From NCBI GenBank assembly GCA_030015575.1, contig CM057347.1:508899176-508963175 (forward strand): a DNA stretch of 64,000 bases. Reading direction: 5' to 3'. The position numbers and the translations under genes were made by a program. Below the pieces are notes generated by a model. It searched no databases. It was not told the origin of the DNA and was given only the letters and a program-made list of their open reading frames with translations. The stretch comes from Agapanthus africanus (Eukaryota; Streptophyta; Magnoliopsida; Asparagales; Amaryllidaceae). Shown piece after piece: positions 9,307 to 18,219 of this stretch (the stretch's first letter is position 1; each line of letters begins with the position of its first letter).

Positions 9307-9813
9307 ATGGACGCTCATATGTATGGTCTCGACGAGATTATCTCTTACGGAGACATCAGCTCACTCGGCCGTTCTCAGAATCGAGAATTCACAAACGCCG
9401 AGTGTGCCGAAATCATGAGTCGCTTCGACGCATACAATGGTCGACTTCTTCCTCGACGTTCCTCTCTCTTGAAGTTTATCGTGGGAGCAATCTGGGAAGC
9501 GCTTCCCTTATTCTGTACTGGTATGCTACTTAGGGCATTGGATGCCGCCGAGGATAAGGTGCACTCGGTGTATCTGATGAGCCTAATCTCAAAGAGAAGA
9601 CAAGATAACCTTATCGATCTTCTGCATCAAGCTTTTCAACAGTCTGCAATACTTGCTGCCTATCGGAGGGAGGAGGACATCCGTGAGGATCCCGACGCTT
9701 GTGATCGCGAAAGAAAGCATACCAGGATGGTTCGAGAGGCCTGGAAGATTTTGGACAAGGTCACTTTTGAATTCCTCAATCCATGCCCTAGGTCTGAGGT
9801 TTTGCCATTGTAA
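9307..9813 (+). CDS. Antisense cargo ORF of element 2, unknown 168-residue protein
   Basis: I do not recognise this protein. The start at 9307 (MDAHMYGLDEIIS) is chosen because it is the first ATG after the predicted splice acceptor at 9301; upstream in-frame codons would come from the pyrimidine tract of the intron. It looks helical: a hydrophobic middle (IVGAIWEALPLFCTGMLL), then a strongly charged stretch (RREEDIREDPDACDRERK), and ends near NPCPRSEVLPL. The ORF is intact while gag-pol on the other strand of the same element is broken. Upstream and downstream DNA match the cassette of element 3, but the protein shows no resemblance to the PMD product there. Further exons after 9813 are possible but I could not define them. 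Confidence 0.55.
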   Translation: MDAHMYGLDEIISYGDISSLGRSQNREFTNAECAEIMSRFDAYNGRLLPRRSSLLKFIVGAIWEALPLFCTGMLLRALDAAEDKVHSVYLMSLISKRRQDNLIDLLHQAFQQSAILAAYRREEDIREDPDACDRERKHTRMVREAWKILDKVTFEFLNPCPRSEVLPL

Positions 9814-10084
9814 CCATCTCGATAATGTTTTTGTTTACTGCTTTCATAATTGTAAGAACTTTTTTGCAGTATGAATGGCAAATTTTTCATTTCAGCGTGT
9901 TTTATCTCATGTATTAAATCTTTTGCACACGCCTGAATGAGTATGCCTCGGATGCTTAATTAAATGCAAATCAGATATCCTTTCTGTCACTTTCTTCTTC
10001 TTTCTGTGTTGTTGCCATGTGATTTTAGCAAGTGCGGTCTGTAGATAGTATATAGTTGTCAATCTTGTGCTCTTTGTAAGGTAG
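9814..10084 (+). other. 3' region of the antisense cassette, element 2
   Basis: Non-coding. The stretch from about 9975 (tttctgtgttgttgccatg, then AAGTGCGGTCTGTAGAT) matches 63820-63880 in element 3 after its own cargo. The boundary between different cargo and shared tail therefore lies between 9813 and about 9975. Confidence 0.6.
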
Positions 10085-10310
10085 TGGTGGCTTAGTAAAC
10101 AGGGTTAAGATCTGTCACCTAAGACTTTTCAACTTTATGAGCCGTGAGGGTCTCATAAAGAATTTTCTCCCTACCGGTCGAGAGGATCCCGTAGGTGTAA
10201 TTTCTCCTTAAGAATCGTGAGGATTCCTAAGTGTATTTTCTCTTGAAAGTCGTAAGGACCTCACAAGAGAATTTACTCCCTTACGAGTTGTGAGGACCCG
10301 CAAGTGATGG
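10085..10310 (+). repeat. Constant-loop hairpin cassette A
   Basis: About five hairpins in a row, each about 25-30 bp with spacers of 12-20 bp. Loops are nearly constant (CCGTGAGGGT, TCGAGAGGAT, TCGTGAGGAT, TCGTAAGGAC) while stems differ by position. Hairpin 1: CTTTATGAG (10133-10141) with CTCATAAAG (10152-10160), 9 bp. Next: CCTACCGG/CCCGTAGG, CTTAAGA/TCCTAAG, CTCTTGAAAG/CTCACAAGAG, CTTACGAG/CCGCAAG. A longer-loop pair CTTAG..CTAAG precedes them. The same order of stems recurs at 12400, 12775, 44056 (reverse), 44700 (reverse), 49655, 49925 and 63900. Confidence 0.8.
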
Positions 10311-10435
10311 GTGAAGTTGTCCTTATCCGCATTTCACGGAGTCAGGGGTTGCTCTGGATGCTTCCCACGGGTTCACTACCGTGTTTGGCGAGGACCAGGC
10401 TCCGTTCTGGACGTTTTCCAGGATACCGTAGTTTA

Positions 10436-11310
10436 AATACATTGCGGTCGAGGTTAAGGACATCATAGTCCATGGATTTAAGGACTCCATAGTCCGTGGA
10501 TTTAAGGACTCCACAGTCCGTTGTTAGTTTTAAGACATCACGGTCGAGGTTAAGGACATCATAGTCCGCGAGTTTAAGGACCTCACAGTCCAATGTTAGT
10601 TTTAAGACATCACGGTCGAGGTTAAGGACATCATATTCCATGAGTTTAAGGACCTCACAGTCCGATGTTAGTTTTAAGACATTACAGTCGAGGTTAAGGA
10701 CATCATAGCCCGCGAGTTTAAGGACCTCACAGTCCTTAGTTTTAAGACATCACGGTCGAGCTTAAGAACATCATAGTCCGTGGATTTAAGGACTCCACGG
10801 TCCAATGTTAGTTTTAAGACATCACGGTCGAGGTTAAGGACATCATAGTCCATGAGTTTAAGGACCTCACTGTCCGATGTTAGTTTTAAGACATCACGGT
10901 CGAGGTTAAGGACATCATAGTCCATGGATTTAAGGACTCCACAGTCCAATGTTACTTTTAAGACATCACGGTCGAGGTTAAGGACATCATAGTCCATGAG
11001 TTTAAGGACCTCACAGTATAATGTTAGTTTTAAGACATCACGGTCGAGATTAAGGACATCATAGTCCATGAGTTTAAGGACCTCACAGTCCGTGAAATAT
11101 GTGGTTGTCAGGACTCGTCACCTCCTTGAAGACGTTGAGGAATTACAACGACAAATATCAAAGGATTGAAGAGATGTACCCTTGAACCAAGGTAAAATTA
11201 GTTTAAGGATATTACGGTCCATTGTTAGTTTTAAGACATCACGGTAGAGGTTAAGGACATTATAGTCCGTGAGTTTAAGGACCTCACAATCCGATGTTTG
11301 CTCTGGATGC
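10436..11310. repeat. LTR-derived minisatellite and hairpin module inside element 2
   Basis: About 29 monomers of the GGAC-N6-GTCC array (10436-11100), then a copy of the nested-hairpin module (11100-11188), then a few more monomers (11200-11300). This order is the one found inside the LTRs, in the same orientation, but the place is internal, between antisense cargo and pol. Inference: an LTR fragment was captured here, by template switching or partial insertion. Confidence 0.75.
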
Positions 11311-11760
11311 TTCCCACGGGTTCACTGCCGTGTTCGGCGAGGACCAGGATCCGCTCTGGACGTTTTCCACGGGGTCAAAAGTGACATAATCCGCGTTCTA
11401 CGTAACCAGGAATTTTGCTCTGGATGCTTCCCACGGGTTCACTGCCATGTTCTGCGAGGACCAGGCTCCGCTCTAGATGCTTTACACGGGTTCACTGCCG
11501 TGCTCTGCGAGGACCAGGATCTACTCTGGACGTTTCCCATGGGGTCAGAAGTGACATAATCCGCGTTCCACGTAGCCAGGAATTTTGCTCTAGATGCTTC
11601 CCACGGGTTCATTGCCGTGTTCGGCGAGGACTAGGCTCCGCTCTGGATGCTTCACACGGGTTCACTGTCGTGCTCTGCGAGGACCAGGATCCGCTCTGGA
11701 CGTTTTCCACGGGGTCAGAAGTGAAATAATCCGCGTTCCACGTAGCCAAGAAGGGTTGAC
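11288..11760. repeat. Tandem repeat with GCTCTGGATGCTTCCCACG units
   Basis: A unit of roughly 60 bp repeats about seven times, grouped in a larger unit of about 180 bp that ends with AAGTGACATAATCCGCGTTC. Open frames across it (11269-11791) give a repetitive Cys/Arg-rich peptide and follow the repeat, so I do not call them genes. A single related copy lies at 10345-10420. Confidence 0.75.
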
Positions 11761-12395
11761 TTTATTCGCATTTCACGAAATCGGAATTTGACTCTCGGTT
11801 ATCTGTACACCGCCGAGTCATGGAACTGGGAGTTGCCGCTGTTCCGCTTTGCTTGATGTTGTGTCCGTTGTGACGAGACGAATGTTGAGATGATCTCTAG
11901 GCTATCTGTGAACCGTCGAGATTTGGATTCTTCTTCTGATGAAACCTGGGGAGGAGGAGTGTGACTCCCTCTTCGTTTGCGTCCCTGGATTGTATACTGG
12001 GATGGCTGTAATATCACCTGTAGGGCATAAATTTCATTTTTATTTTTCAATTCTTTCCGCGATGCTCTATCATTTCAGCTTTTATATCGCGAATGTCGTG
12101 ATTGCCCAATCATTTCGGCTATTTTTCGCGGTGCCCAATCATTTCGGCTATTTATTTTATTTTTACTCACTGCTTTTTATTGCGAGTTGCCCAATTATTT
12201 CGGCTATTTCGCATGCATACATTTTTACTTGCTGATTTTATCGCAAGTTGCCCCATCATTTCGGCTATTTCGTATGCATGTGTGGCTTGCTGGCTTTTCG
12301 CTGCAAGCTTGGAATTAGACACCGATTTCGGCATCAGCACCGCTACAACTGGGATATTGCCAGAAGCGAATCATCATTTGCTTCTGTCGATGTCG
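11761..12395. other. Non-coding 3' region of element 2
   Basis: No gene seen. 11830-11960 resembles 54480-54760 of element 5 (both contain GTGAACCGTCGAGA). Between 12095 and 12270 the phrase ATTTCGGCTATTT recurs four to five times at 35-60 bp spacing, with GTTGCCC or GTGCCC before it. Confidence 0.55.
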
Positions 12396-12399
12396 AACA

Positions 12400-12622
12400 A
12401 AGGTGGCTTAGCAAACAGGGTTAAGATCCTGTCGACTAAGGCTTTTGGCTTCATGAGCCGTAAGGGTCTCATAAAAGTATTTCTCCCTGCGAGTCGTGAG
12501 GATCTCGTAGATGCGTTTTCTCCCTAGGAGTCGTGAGGACTCCTAAGTGTATGATCTCTTGTAATTCGTAAGGATCTTACAAGAGTGTTTTCTCCTTATA
12601 AGTCGAAAGGACTTACAAGGGT
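12400..12622 (+). repeat. Constant-loop hairpin cassette B
   Basis: Same plan as the cassette at 10085. Stems in order: CTTCATGAG/CTCATAAAAG, CTGCGAG/CTCGTAG, CTAGGAG/CTCCTAAG, CTCTTGTAA/TTACAAGAG (9 of 9 pairs), CCTTATAAG/CTTACAAGG. Loops are CCGTAAGGGT, TCGTGAGGAT, TCGTGAGGA, TTCGTAAGGATC and TCGAAAGGA. Confidence 0.8.
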
Positions 12623-12769
12623 TGTTCACCATGTAGACATATCCCTAGTCACGGATGGGACTTGGTTAGGGAAATGTTTATTCACGCCCGTAGATTGTAT
12701 ACAAGGGTCGGCATTGAGCCGCTTGTAGAGCAGTATTGGAAGTTGTGGGGGTTGCTTAAGAACAGGTTC

Positions 12770-12978
12770 AGGTCCCTGTAGCTTAAGACTTTTGAATCTT
12801 ATGAGCCGTGAGGGTCTCATAAGAGAATTCTCCTTACGAGTCGTGAGGATCTCGCAAGTGTAATTTCTCGATAGGAATCGTGGGGATCCCTAAGTGTGTT
12901 GCCCCCTTGTGAGTCGTAAGGATCTCACGCGGGTGATTTCTCTTTTCAAGGTCGAGAGGACCTTGCAAGTGTCTTTTA
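12770..12978 (+). repeat. Constant-loop hairpin cassette C
   Basis: Third copy in element 2. Stem 1 is CTTATGAG/CTCATAAG, stem 2 CTTACGAG/CTCGCAAG, the last CAAGG/CCTTG around TCGAGAGGA. The middle stems are partly decayed. Confidence 0.75.
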
Positions 12979-12979
12979 A

Positions 12980-13250
12980 CGAGGTTGCGCCCTTTCGGGT
13001 TTTCACAAACACTCGCCGGTAGCCCTGCTGTTTTTACTCACGGAGCCCTTTCGGGTTTTCATCCGTGCCCATTTTGCTTATGGACATACCGTTTTCCCCT
13101 TTTTTTATTCTTTCTTTTTTTTTTCTAACGAGCTTGCGCCCTTTCGGGTTTTCACTAGACTCGCCGATAGACCTGCTGTTTTTACTCGCGGAGCCCTTTC
13201 GGGTTTTCATCCGCGCCCATTTTGCTCATAGACATACCGTTCTTCTTTTT
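12980..13250. repeat. Direct duplication with GCCCTTTCGGGTTTTC boxes
   Basis: Two copies of a block of about 120 bp (12980-13100 and 13125-13245), each with two CCCTTTCGGG boxes. Element 4 has one copy in reverse at 43960-44045, so the duplication is specific to element 2. An open frame at 13065-13316 runs through it but its frame is not kept in the other copy. Confidence 0.7.
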
Positions 13251-13329
13251 TCTTTATTATTATTTTTTTTATTCTTTTTTTTTGTATCAGCTTTGGGATG
13301 CTGCAATTCACCGTAGTTTCTCGACATTT

Positions 13330-13425
13330 CGGTCAACAGCTGGTTTTAGGATATAGTGGTCCGTCGTTAGTTTAAGGACGTTTCGGTCCGCTGTTAGTTT
13401 AAGGACGTTTCGGTCCGCTGTTAAG
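13330..13425. repeat. Short relic of the GGAC-type minisatellite
   Basis: Three monomers (GTTTAAGGACGTTTCGGTCC and variants) end about 90 bp before the pol stop at 13517. They mark the junction between pol and the 3' region. Confidence 0.6.
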
Positions 13426-13516
13426 TAAGCCGGTTACTACTTATAGAGTTTGGGCTTAGGAAGATAGCGAGCGGACATAGTCGTCATCATCTATCATTGA
13501 CCTAGGCCGTGACTCG

Positions 13517-14486
13517 TCAAGCGTAGTACTTCTTCAGGAAGCGACCGTTTATTGGCCTGAAAGGTCTTTCACCATGCATGTCCATGAGTAGATAGGCTCC
13601 ACCCTGGTAGACCTTGTCTATGATGTACGGGCCTTCATAGTTCGGCTCGAATTTTCCCCGCTTGGCGCGATTGGGGATCATAGGTCTTTTGACCACGAGC
13701 ACGAGTTTGCCTTGGCGGAATGTCCTCGGCCTGGTCAATCTTTCATATGAGTGCGTCATCTTTGCTTTATAAGCTTCCAGATTTTGCTGCACCAGGAGCC
13801 CGGTTTCATCAAGGGCATCGAGCTCCTCGAGGCGAAGGTGAGCGTTCTCTTCGTCCGTTAGCTCGTAATGAACTGCCACTAGTAGAGAGGGTAACTCTAT
13901 CTCGAGGGGGAGTACCACTTCTGTACCGAATACCAACGCATACGGCGTTGTGTTCGTGGCCGTCTTGAACGTAGTTCGATATGCCCAGAGAGCTTCATGC
14001 AGTCTCTCGTGCCAGTCCTTCTTATTTTGGGACACGATCTTCTTCACGATCTTCATCAAGGTCTTGTTGAAAGCCTCAGCTAGACCGTTAGCTTGGGGAT
14101 TATAAATTGAGGAGTATCTCCAGTCTATGTTGTGCCGTTGTGCCAATCGGCTGATCTTGTGGTTTCTGTAGGCTGGCCCGTTATCGGAGATGATCCGTCG
14201 CGGAGTTCCAAACCGAAAAATAACGTGCGTCTTGAAGAAGTGGAGGATATTCTCCGTCTTCACTTCCCTTAGCGGTACTGCTTCTGCCCATTTGGAGAAG
14301 TAATCAGTTGTTGCCAAAATGAAACGATGTCCTCTGGACGATGCCGGTTCGATGGGGCCGATTATGTCAGTTCCCCACATTTCGAACGGCCAGCTAGCCG
14401 CCATTGGATGTAGTGGATTTGGATGCTGATGGATAAAGTCCCCGTGGATCTGGCATGAGTGACATTGCTTCGCATACTCGAGGCAG
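13517..14486 (-). pseudogene. Integrase core and C-terminal domain, element 2
   Basis: Seen: a catalytic core with D in WGTDIIGP, D in IISDNGPAY and E in ANGLAEAFNK, the D,D-35-E arrangement of retroviral integrases. The C-terminal part has KFEPNYEGPYII and ends LKKYYA. There is no chromodomain, as expected for a Tat element and unlike chromoviruses. Known: integrase joins the DNA copy to host DNA and makes the 5-bp duplication. This piece is intact from 14404 to 13517, but a TAA at 14489-14491 cuts it from the zinc-binding N-terminus, so the whole enzyme could not be made without readthrough. Confidence 0.9.
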
Positions 14487-14488
14487 TC

Positions 14489-14836
14489 TTAGATCATCGT
14501 GGGCCAATAATAACCCATCCGTTTGATCTTCAAGTTCATCTTAGGGCCAGCTTGGTGAGAACCGCAGAGCCCGTTGTGAACTTCCTGAACGACTCTCTTC
14601 GCCTCTTCAGGTCCCCGACATCTCAACCACAGAGAATCAAATAACCTCTTGTACAGAGTATCATTGACGAAGGTGAAAGATAGGGTTCGCTTCATGAGCT
14701 GATGTTTTGAGGACGCATCTTCAGGCGTTCGACGGGATTTGAAGTAGTCTATAAAGACTTCTCTCCAATCCTTAGCCTTTTCCTGGTTTTTTATTTGCAT
14801 AGCCATTTGCTCAGTCACTCCTTTTTCTTCGGACGA
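14489..14836 (-). pseudogene. Integrase N-terminal / spacer segment, element 2
   Basis: Seen: about 110 residues with FVNDTLYKR, LWLRC and VHNGLCGSHQAGPKM, the usual H-H part of the integrase zinc-binding domain; the C-C part (SCQIH) follows the stop at 14489. The homologous stretch of element 4 (42520-42830) reads through here. A TAG at 14837-14839 lies at its upstream end. Confidence 0.8.
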
Positions 14837-15487
14837 CTACGGAGATATTTCCGCCGGCGCAAGAACCCGACGGCTTTGCATAACGATTCTCACGTCATCG
14901 AGGTTCTCGTCGTCCAGTTCTTTAGTGAGCTTAGCTAGTGCATCCGTTTTGCTATTTTCTGCACGCGGTATGCTTTCCAAGATGTAGGAAGGTATTTGGG
15001 TCAGCAGCTGCTGTACTTTCTCGCCGTACTTCACCAACTCTGGTTTACACGTTTGGTAGTCGCCATTTACTTGACTGACGACCAGTTAGGAGTCTCCGTA
15101 TATGAGGAGGTTTTCAATTCCCATGGCGATGGTGATCTCGAGGCCTGCTATCAAAGCTTCATACTCGGCTTCATTGTTTGTCCTCGGCTCTGTTAAGGAG
15201 AAAGCAAAGCGCATTATTCCTCCTTGTGGGGTCACGAAGATAAGGCCTACCCCTGATTTGATTATGGGCGTGTTTTGTTTGCGCTTCTTCATGGAGGATG
15301 CTCCATCAAAATAAAGTTCCCACCGGATATCACTTCCGTTGATCGTTTCAAACGCATGTTCGTCTGGCAGTTCGCAATTCAAGGGAGAATCGGCCGGTAT
15401 CGGATGTTCAACAAGGAAGTCGGCGATAGCCTGGCCTTTCACTGCCTTTAGAGGCTGATAGGTTATTGAGAATTCCATCAGGAGCAA
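14837..15487 (-). pseudogene. Archaeal-type RNase H (second RNase H), element 2
   Basis: Seen: WELYFDGASS (first catalytic Asp), GVGLIFVTPQGG, TNNEAEYEALIAGL (catalytic Glu) and LLIYGDS (third catalytic Asp). The tail AENSKTDALAKL, which supplies the last Asp, follows a TAA at 15083-15085. Known: a second RNase H of archaeal/plant type after the normal one is a hallmark of the Tat lineage. It probably supplements removal of RNA from the hybrid. Stops at both ends separate it from RNase H (TAG 15488-15490) and from integrase. Confidence 0.85.
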
Positions 15488-16872
15488 GGCCTATTTAGCG
15501 AGCCGTCCCGTCAATATGGCTTTTGACATCAAATATTTGAGAGGATCCACCTTCGATATGAGACGGATTTCATGCGCCAATGCATAGTGCCGGAGTTTCG
15601 TTATCGCGAAGATCAACGCCAGGCAGTGTTTTTCGATGGGAGAATAATTGCTTTCTGCCCCCAGGAGAACTCGACTCAAGTAATAGAGAGCTCTTTCTTT
15701 CCCTTGGTCGTTCTCTTGTGCCGATAATGCGTCTAAGGAACCTTCGAGGGCTGTTGTATAAAGAATAAGGGGTTTTCCCTTGACCGGAGCGGCCAGCACT
15801 GGCGGGTTCTGCAGATACTGCTTGATTTCGTCCAGCGCGCCTTGGCATTTGTGATCCCAGACGAACGGGGTTCCCTTCTTCATCAGGTGACTATAAGGAC
15901 GACACTTGCCAGAGAGATTGGCTATAAATCGCCGGATATACGCGAGCTTCCCTTGGAGAGACCGCAATTGTTTGAGAGTCCTTGGCGGAGTCATTTCCAT
16001 GATCGCCTTGATCTTTGACGGATCTATCTCGATACCTCGGTGTCGGACGATGAATCCTAGGAATTTACCTGAGGACACCCCGAACGCGCATTTGAGAGGG
16101 TTCATCTTCAAGTTGTATTGCCGAAGGCGTTGAAATACGATCTTCAGATGTTCGAGATGTTCCTCGTATGATTTGCTTTTAATCACGAGGTCGTCGATAT
16201 AACATTCGACGATTTCATGTATGAGGTCATCGAAGATCCTCGTCAGGGCCCTCTGATAGGTGGCACCGGCGTTCTTTAGACCGAAGAGCATCACCTTGTA
16301 GCAGAATATACCCAAAGGGGTCCGGAAAGCGGTGTGCTTCTGGTCTTCGGGATGCATCTTTATCTGATTATATCCTGATGAGCCGTCCATGAAGGAGAAA
16401 ACTTCGTGAGTGGACGTGTTATCTATCATCAGCTCAGTGATCGGTACTGGGAAATCGTCCTTCGGGCAGGCTTTATTGAGATCCCGAAAGCCTACGCAGA
16501 TGCGCACCGTCCCATTCTTCTTCATTACTGGGACGATGTTGGCGATCCAATCAGGATACTGAACTTCTTGGATGAAGCCGGAGTCGATTAGTTTCTTGAC
16601 CTCGGCGTTGATACTCATCTCAAGCTCGAGCCGCATTCTTCTCGGTGCTTGTTTGATTGGCTTGACGTCCGGGGATATTGCCAATTTGTGGACAGCAATC
16701 TCTGGATCTAATCCTGGCATTTCGGAATAGTTCCATGCAAAGCAATCTCTATGCTGCATAAGCACGTCTTTTAGCGCAGCCACCCTTTCTTCAGATAACA
16801 GCCCATTGACGAATGTCGGTCGCGGGTCATTTGTCTTCCCCAGATCAATTTTCTTGAGGTCATCTGCAGTAG
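15488..16872 (-). pseudogene. Reverse transcriptase and first RNase H, element 2
   Basis: Seen: about 430 open residues. They include KNGTVRICVGFRDLN, FMDGSSGYNQIKM, FGLKNAGATYQ, the catalytic box CYIDDLVIKS, LKCAFGVSSGKFLGF, and the RNase H start PLILYTTALEGSLDALSAQ with YSPIEKHCLALIFA. Known: YxDD carries two of the three metal-binding Asp residues. In this RNase H the first catalytic Asp is not obvious: where D-A-S is usual, the sequence reads TTALEGSLDALS. The start is not a real one: the frame is joined to upstream gag-pro through a 1-bp deletion near 16873-16880. Confidence 0.9.
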
Positions 16873-18219
16873 TGGTATTCCATCTTCCAGCTCTTTCGGC
16901 GCCGGTGGAAACTCTGAGATCACCTCGTCATCATTGCTTTTGAAGCACCGGGGGAGTTCATCCCTATCCTCAGGCTCCTCTTTTGATAATGTTATCATAT
17001 GACAGGTACGAGCTCGCTTCCATGACCGATGTTTATCTGGTTCTACTCTCGCTGTATACGCGGCTTTTGGTTCGTGCTTCTGTGGCAGATTTATCCTCCA
17101 ACTACTGAATAGAGCGAACTTGCCGAGCTGATATTGGTCTTCGACCCAGTTCTTGAAGGTGAAGCAGTCTTCGAGAGGATGTCCTATCGCTCGGTGATAA
17201 GAGCAATAGTCTGGATGAGAGACCTCGTTGGCTTGCTCGGGGTGCTTGGACTCCGACAGTGTAAGCATTTGATGTTTTATGGTAAGATCAAGTATCTTCT
17301 TTGTCTTGTCTTGAGGAAAAGAGTATGCTTGACTCATCTTCTTCATAAGGGACAAATCCGGACCGCTCGATTCCCGATCGCGTGACTTCTTGGTCCCGCT
17401 TTGTCGCTGTCGAACGCCTTTTCCGCTCTTTGACTTGTTTCTGCCTCTGCGTCGGGCCTTTTGCACAACAGGTTGACAGGGAGGGGCATTTTCATCTTTC
17501 GCTACCTGTTGAAGAAGGCATTGCGTCCTGGCTTTCTCGTAGATGGCCATTTCACGGTTATGGTCATCTCGAACCTTTTGACCCGCTTCCCTTATAAGCT
17601 TGTCCATTTGTTCTTCGAATGACGGACTGGGCATTTTCACGTCGGGGGCTCTTTCTGGTTCAGGGTTAGCATTCTCCCATTGAGCATCTCCTTCTTCATC
17701 AAAGTCATGTACGACATAGCAGTCGCGGAGTAGCTCCCGTTTCTTAGACTGAACATATCCAAGCCCGATCGCTTCCATTCTCCCGTTGGGCAACTTGCGC
17801 TGAGTTCCGGGAACGTTCCAGATCCTTTCATAGAACTTAGCTTTTCGAGCGGTCTGTTTGAAGGGTATCCCTTGGCGCTTCAATAGCCTTTTCAAGCCTT
17901 CTGTGTAATATCTAGGCAGACGGATGGGCTGGAGCCTGTCAAGTATAGAATCCGCACCATGCCAAACTTCTTTCTCCACTTTTGTTTCCGTGGATCGGTA
18001 GAATAGGATTGCTTGTTTACCTTTTCGCCTGGGAGGGACGTAAAATGTTTGTAGCTCTTGCACGCTATAAGTTTCAAGTGCGTCGAGATCTTTGTAGTGC
18101 TCCCGCGGAATCATGGTAATTTGCAAACTCTGATTATCACCCGCGAATGCTTGTATTGGTGACCGAGCGGAGAATATAGCATAGACCTCATCTTCTGAGT
18201 CGCTGCCAAAGATAAACAT
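16873..18219 (-). pseudogene. Protease-to-RT linker with zinc-knuckle block, element 2
   Basis: Seen: open from 18219 to the frameshift near 16875. It contains FYVPPRRKG, YVQSKKRE, a basic stretch (KARRRGRNKSKSGKG), then DYCSYHRAIGHPLEDC, a C-x2-H-x4-H-x4-C block, and EFPPAPKELEDG. The last residues before 16771 are out of frame compared with element 1. A frameshift near 18220-18250 separates it from the protease. The role is unclear apart from the possible RNA-binding knuckle. Confidence 0.75.

Noticed and set aside
10436..11100. Regular repeats resembling a CRISPR array
   Set aside because: The units are contiguous variants without unique spacers, occur in LTRs of plant retroelements, and have no cas genes nearby.
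11269..11791. Three overlapping plus-strand frames rich in Cys, Arg and Gly
   Set aside because: They follow the tandem repeat at 11288-11760 and change frame between units, as expected for non-coding repeats.
13065..13316. Hydrophobic open frame (and the 183-residue minus-strand frame at 43826-44377 in the matching region of element 4)
   Set aside because: The two regions are homologous DNA, but the reading frames do not correspond, so no protein is conserved.
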